DNA from: Zizania palustris
Taxonomy: Eukaryota; Streptophyta; Magnoliopsida; Poales; Poaceae
Reading direction: 5' to 3'
NCBI GenBank assembly: GCA_019279435.1
Contig: JAAALK010000286.1
Span: 40,547,712-40,611,711 of the forward strand
DNA: 64,000 nt
Shown one piece after another: positions 53,589 to 64,000 of the stretch. Every line of letters begins with the position of its first letter. Positions within the stretch are counted from its first letter, which is position 1. The position numbers and the translations under genes are program-made. Under the pieces are notes generated by a model. That model did not search any database. It was not told the DNA's origin and saw only the letters and a program-made list of their open reading frames with translations.

Positions 53589-56348
53589 GTGATCATGACG
53601 TCTCCTGGCAAGGTCCCGTCCTTGGAAGCTTATGGCTATAATTATTGGAAGACTCGCATGCGAGCCTATCTCATGAGCCAAAGCTCGGACATCTGGGACA
53701 TTTGCGTTCACGCTACGTTTGTCATATTGCCAGTTGCTGAGCGTGATTCTCCTGGTATCATCGCCCAGCATGTGAACAATAGCAAAGCGGTGAACATCTT
53801 GTTTTCTGGTTTGGGTCCCACTGAGTTTGAGCGTGTGAGCCATCTCTCCACTGCGAGAGAGATCTGGGCTACCCTCCAGGCACACCATGAGGGGACAGCT
53901 CAGGTCAAGGCTCGGCTCTATCAGACCTACCGGCGTGAGTACGAGAACTTCACACAGAAGCCGGGTGAGTCTGTTGAAGCCTTGTTTGGTCGCTTTCAGT
54001 CGATCATTAACAAGCTTCGGGACAACAAGGGTGAGGGTGTTCAATTAGTCTCAGATCATGAGCAGGCCCTCAAGGTTCTCCATACCTTGGACCCAAAGAT
54101 CTGGGAGATAAAGGTATCCTCTATCATTGAGAGTACATCTTATGATACCTTGACCATTTCTGAGTTGTTTAGCAAGCTGAAGGCCACCGAGGTTGATACC
54201 CAGTTGAGATCAAATCTCACTGGCTCTGGATCAAAGTCTCTGGCCCTTGCTACACCTGCTGTTGATCCCTCTTCTGTGAGCTGTGCTGGGTTCTCTTTGA
54301 TGTCTATCACTGAGGACCAGCTTGAGTCTTTGGGAGATGATGATTTGTGTCTGTTTAACAACCGGGTGCGTCGTGTTTATGACAAAAGGATGTTCAAAAG
54401 ACACGGCACAAAGACCGGATGCTTTGAGTGTGGTGATCCAGGACACTTCATCGCCGACTGCCCCAAGCGCAATGGACACAAGAAGGGCACCGGTGGTGGC
54501 TTCCACGACTCCGGCAAGCACGACAGTTCCTCCTTCAACAAGGGCAAGCCAAAGACCAGATTCTTCAGAAAGGCCCTGAAGGACTACCGGCGAGAGAACA
54601 AGAAGCGCGACAAGGCCTTCTTCGCTGAGATGGAGAAGAGCTACTCCAAGCGATCCACATCTTCTTCCTCTTCATCGAGCTCAAGCGATGAGGAGATCAT
54701 CATCAGGAAGGGGAAGGACAAGGACGATCCAGCGGGCCTTTGCTTCATGGCCTTCGGTGACAGACCGAAGAGCCGCTCACATCAGCGCCGAAGATCCCGC
54801 AAGAGCTTCTGCTCAATGGCTCTTGGGGATAAGGAAGAGAAGAGCTCCTCCGATGACTCTGACGACGATGACAACGAAAAGGTATCATCCTATGAACGCG
54901 AAATCGTTGATTTACTTGAAAGCAATCGTCAGGAGTTAAAGTATCGGGAAAAACTGCTTAGAGGGGCTAAGAAGAGGATAGATGAGTTAGAGAGTGAGCT
55001 TGTCGTGGCCAACGGCAGAATTGAGAGTCTATCTTCTTCCCCTTGCTTGGGTGATAGCAGTGAGTGCCCAAAGTGTGAGGTGCTTCTGTGTGACCTGTCG
55101 ACTCTGAAGTCCAGGTACACAGAAAGGGTTGATGAGAGGGACGCTTTGGCCACTGAGCTTGAAAGTGCTCAGCTGGAGCTGAAAGATGCTCAAGCCACTG
55201 TCATCCTACCCTGTGCTGATTGCCCATCTCATCTTGCTAGTTTAGCTGAGCTAAAAGCCAAGGGCGATGAGCGTCTGGGTGATTTGGAGAGAATGAGAGC
55301 TGAGTTGGCGCAGACTAGGCTAGAGCTTGAGACATTGTCAATTCCACCCACTGTCTGTGAGAACTGTCTGTCTCTTAGACTTGAGTTGATTAAGCTGAAA
55401 GCCGAGAAGTCTGTCCAGGTGGATAGTGAGTGTGAGACCTGCTTGTCTCAGGTGGAGGTACTAGCTTCCTTGAGAGAGGAGCTAGCTGATTCTCAGAATG
55501 AGAACTTTTACCTCCGTTCTATCCTGAGTTGGATCAGTGCCAGAGAGCCACAGCTCGGCATGATGATCCAGCAGTTCAAGAGGCAGGATGGGTTTGGGGT
55601 AGGTTACACCTACACCAAGGCTGACTTTGAGAGTGCCATTAGCCGAGCAGTGGAGTGGAGTAAAATGACTCCTGAGCAGAGATATCCCAAGACCCATTCC
55701 ACTGAGTCCTCCCAGGCTTGTCAGCCCAAGGATGGAGTGATCCATGAACCACCCAAAGCTCCACCCAAGAAACCCATCTGGATACCAAAGCCCAAACACC
55801 TCCACACTTCTCTTGACTCTCTTCCTGGACCCTCTCAACCCAAGAAGCCGACACCAAACACCACTAAGCCCAAGAATCCCAAGCCTCAACCACATCCCAA
55901 GAAGCCCACCTATCATTGTGAGTATTGTCAGAGAGACGGGCATCTTGCGGAGTTTTGCTTCAGGAGGAAGCGGGTTGAGAGAGCAGAGCGTGCTCGTGGT
56001 GGTCAGGAGCAGTTCTACCAGCAGGGTGGTAGACTGAGAGTTCCTCGACACGGGGAGAGGCTGGAGGCTAGGCCGCGTCGTCTAGGTGGTGGTAGGGGAG
56101 ACGACTTTCATGCCCGTGCTCCAGATGGTGGTGTTCGTTCCGGCAGAGCTCTAGGCCGTTTTGGCTACGGTCCTGGACCTCATGGCCGAGGTTTTAGGCA
56201 GAACCGAGGACCGCGCTTTGAGTCGCATTTTGGTCCAAACTTTTCTGATGATTTCTGCTTTCCGTCTTTTGAGCAGATGGCTCGACACTGGTTTAGCTCT
56301 TTTGCTAAACCTGGTGCCGGACCATTTGCTCCCACTTACAGCCACTAA
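53589..56348 (+). CDS. gag: A2 gag, 919 aa
   Basis: Open from 53589 to TAA 56346-56348. An ATG three codons downstream at 53595 (MTSPGKVPSLEAYGYNYW) corresponds to the A1 start and is the likely initiator. Copia gag domain at about residues 5-230, with WKTRMRAYLMSQSSDIWD, QKPGESVEALFGRFQ and LHTLDPKIWEIKVSSI. First zinc knuckle CFECGDPGHFIADC at about 278-291; second CEYCQRDGHLAEFC at about 777-790. Between them a Ser-rich, basic region and long coiled coils (about 430-660). The tail is Arg/Gly-rich. Intact; it should form the particle. A1 is collinear. Confidence 0.92.
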   Translation: MIMTSPGKVPSLEAYGYNYWKTRMRAYLMSQSSDIWDICVHATFVILPVAERDSPGIIAQHVNNSKAVNILFSGLGPTEFERVSHLSTAREIWATLQAHHEGTAQVKARLYQTYRREYENFTQKPGESVEALFGRFQSIINKLRDNKGEGVQLVSDHEQALKVLHTLDPKIWEIKVSSIIESTSYDTLTISELFSKLKATEVDTQLRSNLTGSGSKSLALATPAVDPSSVSCAGFSLMSITEDQLESLGDDDLCLFNNRVRRVYDKRMFKRHGTKTGCFECGDPGHFIADCPKRNGHKKGTGGGFHDSGKHDSSSFNKGKPKTRFFRKALKDYRRENKKRDKAFFAEMEKSYSKRSTSSSSSSSSSDEEIIIRKGKDKDDPAGLCFMAFGDRPKSRSHQRRRSRKSFCSMALGDKEEKSSSDDSDDDDNEKVSSYEREIVDLLESNRQELKYREKLLRGAKKRIDELESELVVANGRIESLSSSPCLGDSSECPKCEVLLCDLSTLKSRYTERVDERDALATELESAQLELKDAQATVILPCADCPSHLASLAELKAKGDERLGDLERMRAELAQTRLELETLSIPPTVCENCLSLRLELIKLKAEKSVQVDSECETCLSQVEVLASLREELADSQNENFYLRSILSWISAREPQLGMMIQQFKRQDGFGVGYTYTKADFESAISRAVEWSKMTPEQRYPKTHSTESSQACQPKDGVIHEPPKAPPKKPIWIPKPKHLHTSLDSLPGPSQPKKPTPNTTKPKNPKPQPHPKKPTYHCEYCQRDGHLAEFCFRRKRVERAERARGGQEQFYQQGGRLRVPRHGERLEARPRRLGGGRGDDFHARAPDGGVRSGRALGRFGYGPGPHGRGFRQNRGPRFESHFGPNFSDDFCFPSFEQMARHWFSSFAKPGAGPFAPTYSH

Positions 56349-59300
56349 TTGTGCAGGATCGAGGACTGGAGGACGTTTGGATCATGGACTCAGGGTGTTC
56401 TCGCCACATGACGGGACATCGCAGATGGTTCTCCAGTCTCACTCCCCCGAGCTCCAAAGAGTACATCACCTTCGGGAACAGTGGTCAAGGGAAAGTAAGT
56501 GGCATTGGCTCAATTCGCATTTCAGACCATTTTTCATTGAAGAACGTTGCTTTGGTTGGAAACTTGAACTTTAATTTGATTTCTGTTTCGCAACTTCTTG
56601 AAGATGGTTTGGAGGTGCGTTTTAAGAAGGGCAATTCTTCTGTGTTTGATTCTAGAGGGTCTTTGATTTTCCAGATCTTACCTTTCGGTAAAGTTTTTCG
56701 AATTGACTTCTCTAGTTCTTTTGGCCCTTCTCGTTGTTTGATTGCTGGATCTTCTTCTGAGCTCTGGAAGTGGCATAGGAGGTTAGGTCATTTGAGTTTT
56801 GATCTGCTAGTCAGGTTAAGCTCTATGGACCTCATCCGAGGATTGCCCAAGCTTAAAATGGAGAAAGATCTAGTTTGCCATCCCTGTCGTCATGGGAAAA
56901 TGGTTGCTGCTTCTCACTCACCTGTGACTCAGGTGATGACTTCGTATTCGGGCGAGCTGTTACACATGGACACTGTCGGTCCAGCTCGGGTTCGCTCAGT
57001 CGGTGGGAAGTGGTACGCACTTGTGATTGTTGACGATTTTTCTCAATTCTCGTGGGTTTTCTTTTTGGAGTCTAAGGATGAGACTTTTCACTTTGTTCAT
57101 GACCTGATCCTGAAGCTGAAGAATGAGAACAATGGTCGGATGCGAGCAATTCGCTCTGACAACGGCTCTGAGTTCAAGAACTCTCAGTTCGTCAGCTTCT
57201 GTAGTGATCAGGGTCTTGACCATCAGTTTTCTGCTCCTTACACTCCCCCACAAAATGGCGTTGTGGAACGAAAGAACCGCACGCTAGTCGAGATGGCCAG
57301 GACGATGCTCGATGAGCACAGGACTCCTAGGCGCTTTTGGGCTGAAGCCATGAACACGGCTTGCTATCTGGCCAACCGCATTTTTCTTAGAGCTTACCTT
57401 GGTAAGACCTCATATGAGTTGCGGTTTGGCAGACAGCCCAAGGTGAGCCACTTGCGAGCGTTTGGCTGCAAGTGCTTTGTGCTCAAGAAGGGAGGGCATT
57501 TGGACAAGTTTGAGTCTCGTTGTTGTGATGGTATTTTTCTTGGTTACGCTTTGCATTCTCGAGGCTTCCGTGTTTGGAACCTCGACTCCCAGCAGCTTGT
57601 CGAGACTTGCGAGGTTTCTTTTGATGAGTCCTTGCCTTCTTTGAATCCTTCTTTTGAGCTTTCTGGTGATGGTGAGCTCGGAGAGTCCATCTTCGAGGAA
57701 GATGAGGATACTCCAGCTGCTGATGAGGGTGGGCCTTCTGCACCTCCTGCAAAGCCCACACCTTCTGAGACTTCGACTGAGGACGAGGGCGGACCTCTGA
57801 TCACTTCTTCCACTTCGATCGAGCCCCCTCAGTCGAGTCCAGAGGTGCCAGCTGCTGACTCCGGTGAGGTGACTTCAGATCACCAGGGATCCCGAGCAGT
57901 TCAGCGTGATCACCCCTCAGAGCTCATCATCGGTGATGTGTCTACAAGAACTTTGCGTTCGTCTGTTGACTCTCTTGCTGTGTTTGCTGAATCTGCTTTT
58001 GTTGCATCTTTTGAGCCCAGAGACATTTCTCATGCTCTTTCTGACTCGAACTGGATTAATGCCATGCAAGAAGAGCTTGAGAATTTTGTCCGCAATCGGG
58101 TTTGGACTCTAGTAGAGCTGCCACCAGGATGCAACCCCATAGGCACCAAGTGGGTGTTCAAGAACAAGCAAGGTGAAGATGGGGTTGTGGTGCGCAACAA
58201 AGCTCGACTAGTTGCCCAGGGTTTCTGCTAGAAGGAAGGTATTGATTTTGAAGAAACCTTCGCCCCTGTCGCCCGTCTTGAGTCCATTCGCATTCTTTTA
58301 GCTTTTGCCGCTTCGAAGGGTTTTAAGCTATTTCAAATGGACGTCAAGAGTGCTTTTCTGAACGGGTACATAGAGGAGGAGGTTTATGTTAGGCAGCCCC
58401 CCGGTTTTGAGAACCCCAAGTTTCCTCGACATGTTTTTAAGCTGCAGAAAGCTTTATACGGGTTAAAGCAAGCCCCCAGGGCTTGGTATGACCGGTTAAA
58501 GCAGTTTTTGTTGGGGAAGGGCTTTGTGATGGGTTCTGTGGATAAGACTCTCTTCTTGCTCAGGGATGCTTCAGATTTTTTAGTCGCTCAGATTTACGTG
58601 GATGATATTATTTTTGGCGGTACTACTAACGATCTTGTGTCCAAGTTTTCTGAGCAGATGCACAGCGAGTTTGAGATGAGCCTCATGGGTGAGCTCAAGT
58701 ACTTTCTAGGGCTCCAGATCAAGCAGACCAAGGACGGCACCTTCATCCACCAAGGTAAGTACACTCGTGACATGCTGAAAAAATTTGACTTTGGTGGTGA
58801 GCTGAAGCCACAGATGACCCCAATGGGTACATCTGGGGGCCTGGACAAGAACGAGAGCGGCGTCAAGGTCAATGAGAGAGAGTTTCGAGGAATGATCGGT
58901 TCGCTGCTGTACTTGACGGCGACGAGGCCAGACATACAGTTCGCCGTGGGACTGTGCGCGCGCTTCCAGTCTTCACCACGCGCGTCTCATCGGCAAGCTG
59001 TCAAGCGTATTTTCAGGTATCTTACCTATGCGCCTGATCTTGGTCTTTATTATTCAGCATCATCATCTCTTGATTTATCTGGCTTTTCGGACGCTGACTT
59101 TGGTGGGTGCCGGTTGGATCGCAAGTCGACTTCCGGTACTTGCCAGTTTCTTGGTTCGTCTCTTGTCTCTTGGTCTTCTCGAAAGCAATCTGGAGTTGCT
59201 CTTTCGACCACTGAGGCTGAGTATGTAGCTGCTGCTAGCTGCTGCTCACAGTTGGTTTGGATGATTTCCACTTTGAGAGATTTTGGGTTGTTCTTTCCTA

Positions 59301-59545
59301 CCAGAGTTCCTTTGTTTTGCGACAGCACCAGTGCTATTAGTGTAGGGAAAAACCCATGTCTTCATTCAAAAACCAAACACATTGATGTGCGCTTTCACTT
59401 TTTGCGGGATCAATATGAGAAAGGTGTCATTGACCTTGTTCATGTTGATACCCATCATCAGTTGGCTGACATTTTCACCAAACCCCTAGATCAGTCTACT
59501 TTTGAGCGTTTACGAGGGGATTTGGGTGTTGTGTATCCTTTTTAG
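56309..59545 (+). pseudogene. pol: A2 pol with a single nonsense codon
   Basis: The frame is -1 relative to gag and overlaps its last 40 bases. In order: protease WIMDSGCSRHMTG; HRRLGHLSFDLLVRL and CHPCRHGKM; integrase HMDTVGPARVRS, AIRSDNGSEFKN and NGVVERKNRTLVEMAR; RT with GTKWVFKNKQGEDG and YVDDIIFGG (about 58595); RNase H with GFSDADFGGCRLDRKSTSG, STTEAEYVAAAS and QLADIFTKPLD. TAG at 58229-58231, within the start of the RT domain, replaces the CAG seen in A1. Otherwise the frame is open to TAG 59543-59545. A full-length polyprotein is not made from this copy unless the stop is read through. Confidence 0.88.
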
Positions 59546-60921
59546 GATATTTTGAGTCAGTTCATTTCTTTCTTCTTTACTCTTTTCTTGAGTCTTTTTG
59601 TGTGTGTTCATATCATACATATTCACATATCACACTTTTGAGCCTGCTTCTGTTATATGATTGAACTGCTTTACTTATTCTAGCTGGTACATGCTTTTGC
59701 TTACTTGTCGATGATCATGCTTTGCTTCAGTTCATTGGATATGTCTGGTATCTGTCATATGCATGGCTTTTACACTTTAAACTTGAAAAATGATCACCAT
59801 TGCTTCTGGTAACTAGCATGTGTAGGCTGAGTGCTTTTGCTATCTGTTACATACCTTGTAGCTAGTTCATCACATAGATGCAGATATGCAACTTGGACAT
59901 CTTTATGCTTTAACATGGAAAATATGCTATAAAAATGATAAAAAATCAAGAATGAATGAAAATTCCATGCCCTTTTATGCTTGAGTTGAAAAGATCCAAG
60001 TGGGTTTGCATTGTCGCATTGCATTGTTCTGGACTGCTTACCATAGCACTTTGGTATGAACTAGGACAGTGTAGTGTATGCCAAGACCAATGTCTTAAGC
60101 TTCTGATGGTCCAGTTCTGGCCTAGGCTTGACTTGGTCGGTTAGCATAAGGTTTGACATGCAAATAACCCTTGGCAAAAATGAAAAAGGAAAATGAAAAA
60201 ACCTGAAAATTAAAAAGACAACAAGTTTGTTGAAGCACTGTGTTTTGGAAAATGCTTATCTTGGTAGATATCAGTTAGCTTCTGCATCTCATGTTTTACC
60301 TTGCTTGTTAACTGGAAAATGTGGTGATGCTTTTTGTTTGCAAAAACTAAAAAATGCGTGCTAATAACTTTCTTTAGATATCATCTGTTGCACTGATCAT
60401 GCCATGTGTCTTAGACAGTATGTCTTTTGCTATACTTGTTAGATGTTGTAATTGCAGTCAATCATATCTGAGAAGCATGCTTTCTACACTCCACCCGCAC
60501 CCCAGTTGCATTCATTGCATATTTTGAGGGGGAGTTGCATTTCAGGGGGAGTCTGCGTCTTAGAGTGCTTGATGAGTTCACTTGTCAACAAGGGGGAGAA
60601 TTTTTGGTATAAGAGTTTAAGGGGGAGTTTTGGCTTTCTCTGGGATTTGTTTCAGGGGGAGTTTTTGTCCCGGTTGTCCTTACTCTTTTGTTATCCTTGT
60701 TGATGTTTCTAAGACTGCACTCGTTTTTGAGCTTTTACCTTTGGTTAACCATAATACCGTTTCTTGCTTTTGTTCGGCTTTTGGTCATTAGGGTTAAACT
60801 TTTACTTTATTTTCTTCCTCTTTGTTTTCTTGTGTTTTGTTTTCGTGTTTCCACAGTTGATTGCAGGTACTGAAGAGCAGATGAAGAGAAGTGTTGACAA
60901 TGCACTCATCAAGGGGGAGAT
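59546..60921 (+). other. A2 3' noncoding region with repeated polypurine motifs
   Basis: No gene. AGGGGGAG-type tracts occur at about 60526, 60544, 60590, 60619, 60653 and 60912, the last one touching the 3' LTR. The block matching GGGGTTATTTGCATGTCAA is at about 60150-60172 (inverted relative to A1, so the same element orientation). Confidence 0.8.
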
Positions 60922-62587
60922 TGAGGAGCCATGCTGAATAGCGTGGGCCTCATGGCTCCAGATGTGATGAGTCATTGTCAACGATAGTCAAAGAGGACTG
61001 AAAAGAGAGAGAAGACCTGCTGCGTCTGGGCCGCGTGTGACTCAGGTACACGGGCAGCAAGCGACTGTCGGGCAGAGAAGGCCGCGAAGTCGGGCTGGCC
61101 CAATCCGGGTACATGGGCTAGGAGCAGTAGAGGATCCACTGGACTGTTGACCAGGATTGACTCAGGTACACGGGCGGTGAGCGATTGCCGGGCTGAGGGA
61201 GCTGCGGAGTCGGGCCGGCCCAATCCGGGTACCTGGTGCAAAGTCGGTGGACGCTTTGTCAGTTTCGGCGCAAAACTGACGACCGCTGATCTCGGATCTG
61301 ACCGTTCTGAGGCGAAGCCGTAGCTGCTACGAAAGCTCCGCATCAGGACAAGTTACCTTTATTTAGGTTTTTACTATTTTGCCTTTAGGCCCACAGTCTG
61401 TCAGTTGAGTCTGTAAAAAACCCTAAGGGCATTTCGGTCTTTTCCATTTTTATTCAGCGTCTGTAAAAAACCCTAGGGGTATTTCTGCATTTTACCCTCT
61501 TATTGGGCTGCCTATAAATAGGCCCCAATCCCTAGGGTTAGGGTTAACTCTCAAAATGAAAAATCTGAGTTCCATAAACTTTCCCCAAAATCCATGGTTG
61601 CATTTTTTCTTGTTCCTGTGAGCGCCGCCGCCTGCATTTTTCCTTTTCTCGGTTGAATCTCCGCCACAAATTGTTCCCCGGCTTGCTGGATTAATTAGTC
61701 ATTGTCTCCGTGCGATTGAGGTTGGCAGAGCCGGTTCTGCCGCCTGGCTGCTCGCTTGCTTGCGTGCGTGGGGGACAAGATCTGATGCAGGCGGCGTGGT
61801 TGTGATGGCTGCAGTGGCTAGGCCATTCTAGGCCGTCCTTGGCGCATGTGGGAGGAGAAGGCGGAGAGCTCGGGACAGCCACAGCTGCTCTGCAGCCACA
61901 ACCGAGCATTCAGCACACGGACGCGTGGCTACGGCTGGAAGCCACTCACGCGGGCGCAGGCTTCGGCGACCAAGCGTGGCGCTGAGGCAGCCAGAGCAGC
62001 ATGCGCACGCGGAAGACCTAGGGAGTAACGCATGCATGCTATGCGTTCGGTCAAATGCACACAGGGATTTCTCATCAGCGTCGGCAGCAGGAGCTTCTTC
62101 AAGCCAGGCGCACGCAAATCGAGGCAAGGTTTTTGCTGTGATATTTGATATTAAATGTTGTACTGTTTTTTGCATAGAAAACTTGTTCTATTAGAAGCTG
62201 TCGTACTGGTTTGCTATTTGATTAAGTACTAATTGCATTTCTCAATTTGCGTGCTAATTAAATATTCATGTGTTGCCATGTTTCTCATACGGTTGGTATT
62301 ATTTCAATACTTCCCATAACATCCTATTACATGTGATGGCATACTGTTAAAAGTATTTTCATGAATATATTTTATCTGTTGAATCTGCCTTTAAGCACTT
62401 TGTTGGTGTCTTTTCGATTAGGACACCGGTCGTTTTTAGGCTAGATCATTTTAGGTCCTGTTGATCTGTTTACTTTTCCTTGCTAAGTCTGTCGAGGTGC
62501 GTTGGGTATTGGGAGCAGGCCATTGATTCGAAAGAATTTTTTAGGCGCCCATTCACCCCCCCTCTGGTCGCTACTTTCGGTCCTACA
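60922..62587 (+). repeat. A2 3' LTR (1666 bp)
   Basis: Nearly identical to the 5' LTR; one T is missing in the GTATTTTCATG run near 62355. It is followed by the ATAGG target duplication. Confidence 0.93.
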
Positions 62588-63270
62588 ATAGGGACATAAT
62601 ATTTTTCAAACATGAGCTAGAGTGCAAGACAAAGTAGTGAAGGTGATCATTGATGATGGGAGCTGCCATAATCTTGCTAGTCAGGAGATGGTTGACAAGC
62701 TTGGTTTGAAGCTACAACGATACCCTCATCCATATCTTGTCCAATGATTGAATGACTCGGGAGATATTAAGATTGGGTATAAAGTAAAGGTTCCATTCAA
62801 AATTGGTGAATATATTGACATAGTGGAGTGTGATGTAGCACCGATGTCAGTGTGTGACATGCTGCTTGGAAGACATTGGCAATATGATCGAGATACTCAG
62901 CATTGTGGGAGAACAAACCAGTATACACTAGATTTAAAAGGGAAAAAGTTTGTACTCAAGCCTATGATGCCTCAACAAATAAGATAGTGAGTGCCATCCA
63001 CAATTCAGATAGTGAGTGCTACAAGCTAAATTTGAGAGATAAAAAGAAAAGGAGAGGGAGAACATCTAGTTATGTTAGCCACAAAATCTGAGCTGAGAGA
63101 AGTGAGGAATAACCCAGATCAAGTGCTCTTTGTAGTTGTGTGCAAAGACATTTTATTTTCACTTAACGATATCACCTCTCTTCCTAGTGTTGTGTCTCAT
63201 CTTTTATAGGACTACAAAGACGTTTTCCAAGAAGAAATACCGGTCGGACTACCTCCCATACGTGGAATTG
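62588..63270 (+). pseudogene. pol: G2 pol: retropepsin and beginning of reverse transcriptase
   Basis: After A2 the frame continues GHNIFQT, then VVKVIIDDGSCHNLAS, the retropepsin active site (normally D-S/T/G-G; here D-D-G). VDKLGLKLQRYPHPYLVQ, CDVAPMSVCDMLLGRHWQYD and the linker MLATKSELREVRNNPDQVLF follow. The RT entry motif DYKDVFQEEIPVGLPPIRGI closes it. Stops include a TAG after EDG, TGA after FQT, a TGA in place of the Trp before LNDSGD and a TAG before DYKDVF. It is cut after GGAATTG at 63270. Confidence 0.83.
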
Positions 63271-64000
63271 TGTTGGGGGATAGAGGAGCTACGCTAGCCG
63301 GCAAATTCAAAATTTGCGCCCTAAGCCCAAGACCCATGCGCGTGTGATATAATAGATCGTTACCTTCTAGCACGAGACACGCATGGTGCAGTGGAAGAAG
63401 ACATCGAAGAAGCGCGTCAAGCCTGTCCTTGCTTTGTCCCGGCCATTCCTCGCCAATGCAATCGGTGAAGATGACGTAGATGTTCACTTGATGAAGTCCG
63501 CGAGCATCGCTATTGGAGCAACACCTCCACGGTATCCACTTGTATAGGGATGGATTACCTCCCACGACAGCATGCTAGCTCCGCACGTGAGAGACGAGAT
63601 CCTCGACCTCAACTATTGAGATCAAGAAAGGGAGGAGGGGAGTCTATGGTGGCTAGGTATAATCTGTGCTAAAGCTTGTCTTCCAAGACCTCCTCCTCTC
63701 TTCATATAGGGCTGAGAGCCCCTGGTCGTCCATATCTTGAAACCCACAAATCGGTTGTAATAGTTCCAATTTGTTTGCCCACATTGAAACTTATGATCCT
63801 AGATATTAACTTCCGACATGCTATTTTGTTTCTCGATACAGTATGATACCGTAACAGATCCAATCTTTTTTCGCCCACCTTGGAACTTCCGATACACATA
63901 TCAGAACTTCTGATTAGTACAATTTTCCTGATTCCAAAATTGGAACTTCCAGCTCGTCGGAACTTTTGATACCATATCAGAACTTCCGAAGCAATTTTTA
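63271..64000. mobile_element. Left end of an unidentified LTR-type element cut by the window edge
   Basis: G2 RT sequence breaks off abruptly at TGTTGGGGGATAGAGGAGC, a typical LTR start. No continuous ORF with a recognisable domain follows; CATATAGGGCTGAGAGCCCC is near 63705. From 63785 to the edge a GGAACTTCC-like motif is iterated. The other end and target duplication are outside the window, so the class is inferred from the TGTTGG start and the clean break. Confidence 0.55.

Larger units (their letters stand above)
51863..62587 (+). mobile_element. A2: SIRE/Maximus-like copia element, young, nearly intact
   Basis: LTRs 51863-53529 (1667 bp) and 60922-62587 (1666 bp) start TGAGGAGCC and end GGTCCTACA. 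The target duplication ATAGG is perfect (51858-51862; 62588-62592). The primer-binding site TGGTATCAGAGCC is at 53532-53544 and the polypurine tract AAGGGGGAGAT ends at 60921. Gag (53589-56348) is open; pol (56309-59545) has one nonsense codon. I count about eleven substitutions and one indel between the LTRs, roughly 0.7 percent, so about 0.25 million years at 1.3e-8 per site per year. It splits G2 just before the protease. Confidence 0.93.
20083..63270 (+). mobile_element. G2: chromovirus-like Ty3/gypsy retrotransposon, heavily interrupted
   Basis: Once later insertions are removed the order is 5' LTR (20083-20604 plus 33111-33596), primer-binding site, leader, gag in three parts (34356-34703, 47482-47543, 50937-51862), then retropepsin and the start of RT (62588-63270). 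CAACA at 20078-20082 would be its left target duplication. It hosts B, A1, a solo LTR, A2 and an element starting at 63271. Multiple nonsense codons show it is dead. RT, integrase and the 3' LTR should lie to the right of the window. Confidence 0.8.

Overview
This is a plant nuclear window, most likely from a grass. Eukaryotic exons with GT..AG introns at the left end are followed by about 62 kb of nested LTR retrotransposons of the kinds that dominate large grass genomes: SIRE/Maximus-like Ty1-copia, Tat-like and chromovirus-like Ty3-gypsy, a TRIM-like mini-element and an RTE-type LINE. No rRNA, tRNA, CRISPR or bacterial gene was seen. All family names come from reading motifs; no database search was possible.

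Layout. 160-614: the last three exons of a RABE (Rab8-like) small GTPase, + strand, ending in a CCGS prenylation tail. 615-2017: its 3' flank and AT-rich intergenic DNA. From 2018 to the right edge everything is one nested insertion cluster. Layer 1 is G1, a Tat-like Ty3 element on the - strand (3' LTR 2018-2575). It has a spliced antisense accessory ORF (3063-6101, + strand), 58-bp tandem repeats, and a pol 3' end (7323-7870 and 19766-20082). G1's integrase is split by a 598-bp TRIM (19168-19765) and, five bases away, by C1 (7871-19157). C1 is a very young copia element with matching 1452-bp LTRs and target duplication GGGTG. Layer 2 is G2, a + strand Ty3 element starting at 20083. Its 5' LTR is split by copia element B (20605-33110, - strand), which itself holds a solo LTR, A3 (22821-24863). 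G2 gag is cut three times: by copia A1 (34704-47476, - strand, carrying an RTE LINE fragment), by a 3.4-kb solo LTR (47544-50931) and by copia A2 (51863-62587, + strand). G2 protease resumes at 62588 and is cut again at 63271 by an element that runs off the window.

State of the genes. C1 keeps gag, pol and a third ORF open. A2 keeps gag open and has one visible nonsense codon in pol. A1, B, G1 and G2 are decayed, mostly by C-to-T type nonsense changes. Target-site duplications recovered by eye (GGGTG, CCTTR, GAGGC, GAATC, ATAGG, and a 10-bp one for the LINE) support the nesting order.

The most unusual signal is in C1. A 9-bp odd palindrome, GGTCNGACC, occurs in arrays with about 23-bp pitch just upstream of the LTR TATA box. 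It occurs again just upstream of, and inside the putative 5' intron of, the third ORF. That ORF encodes a 461-residue protein with a coiled coil and a basic tail. An element-encoded factor acting on its own motif arrays is a testable hypothesis.
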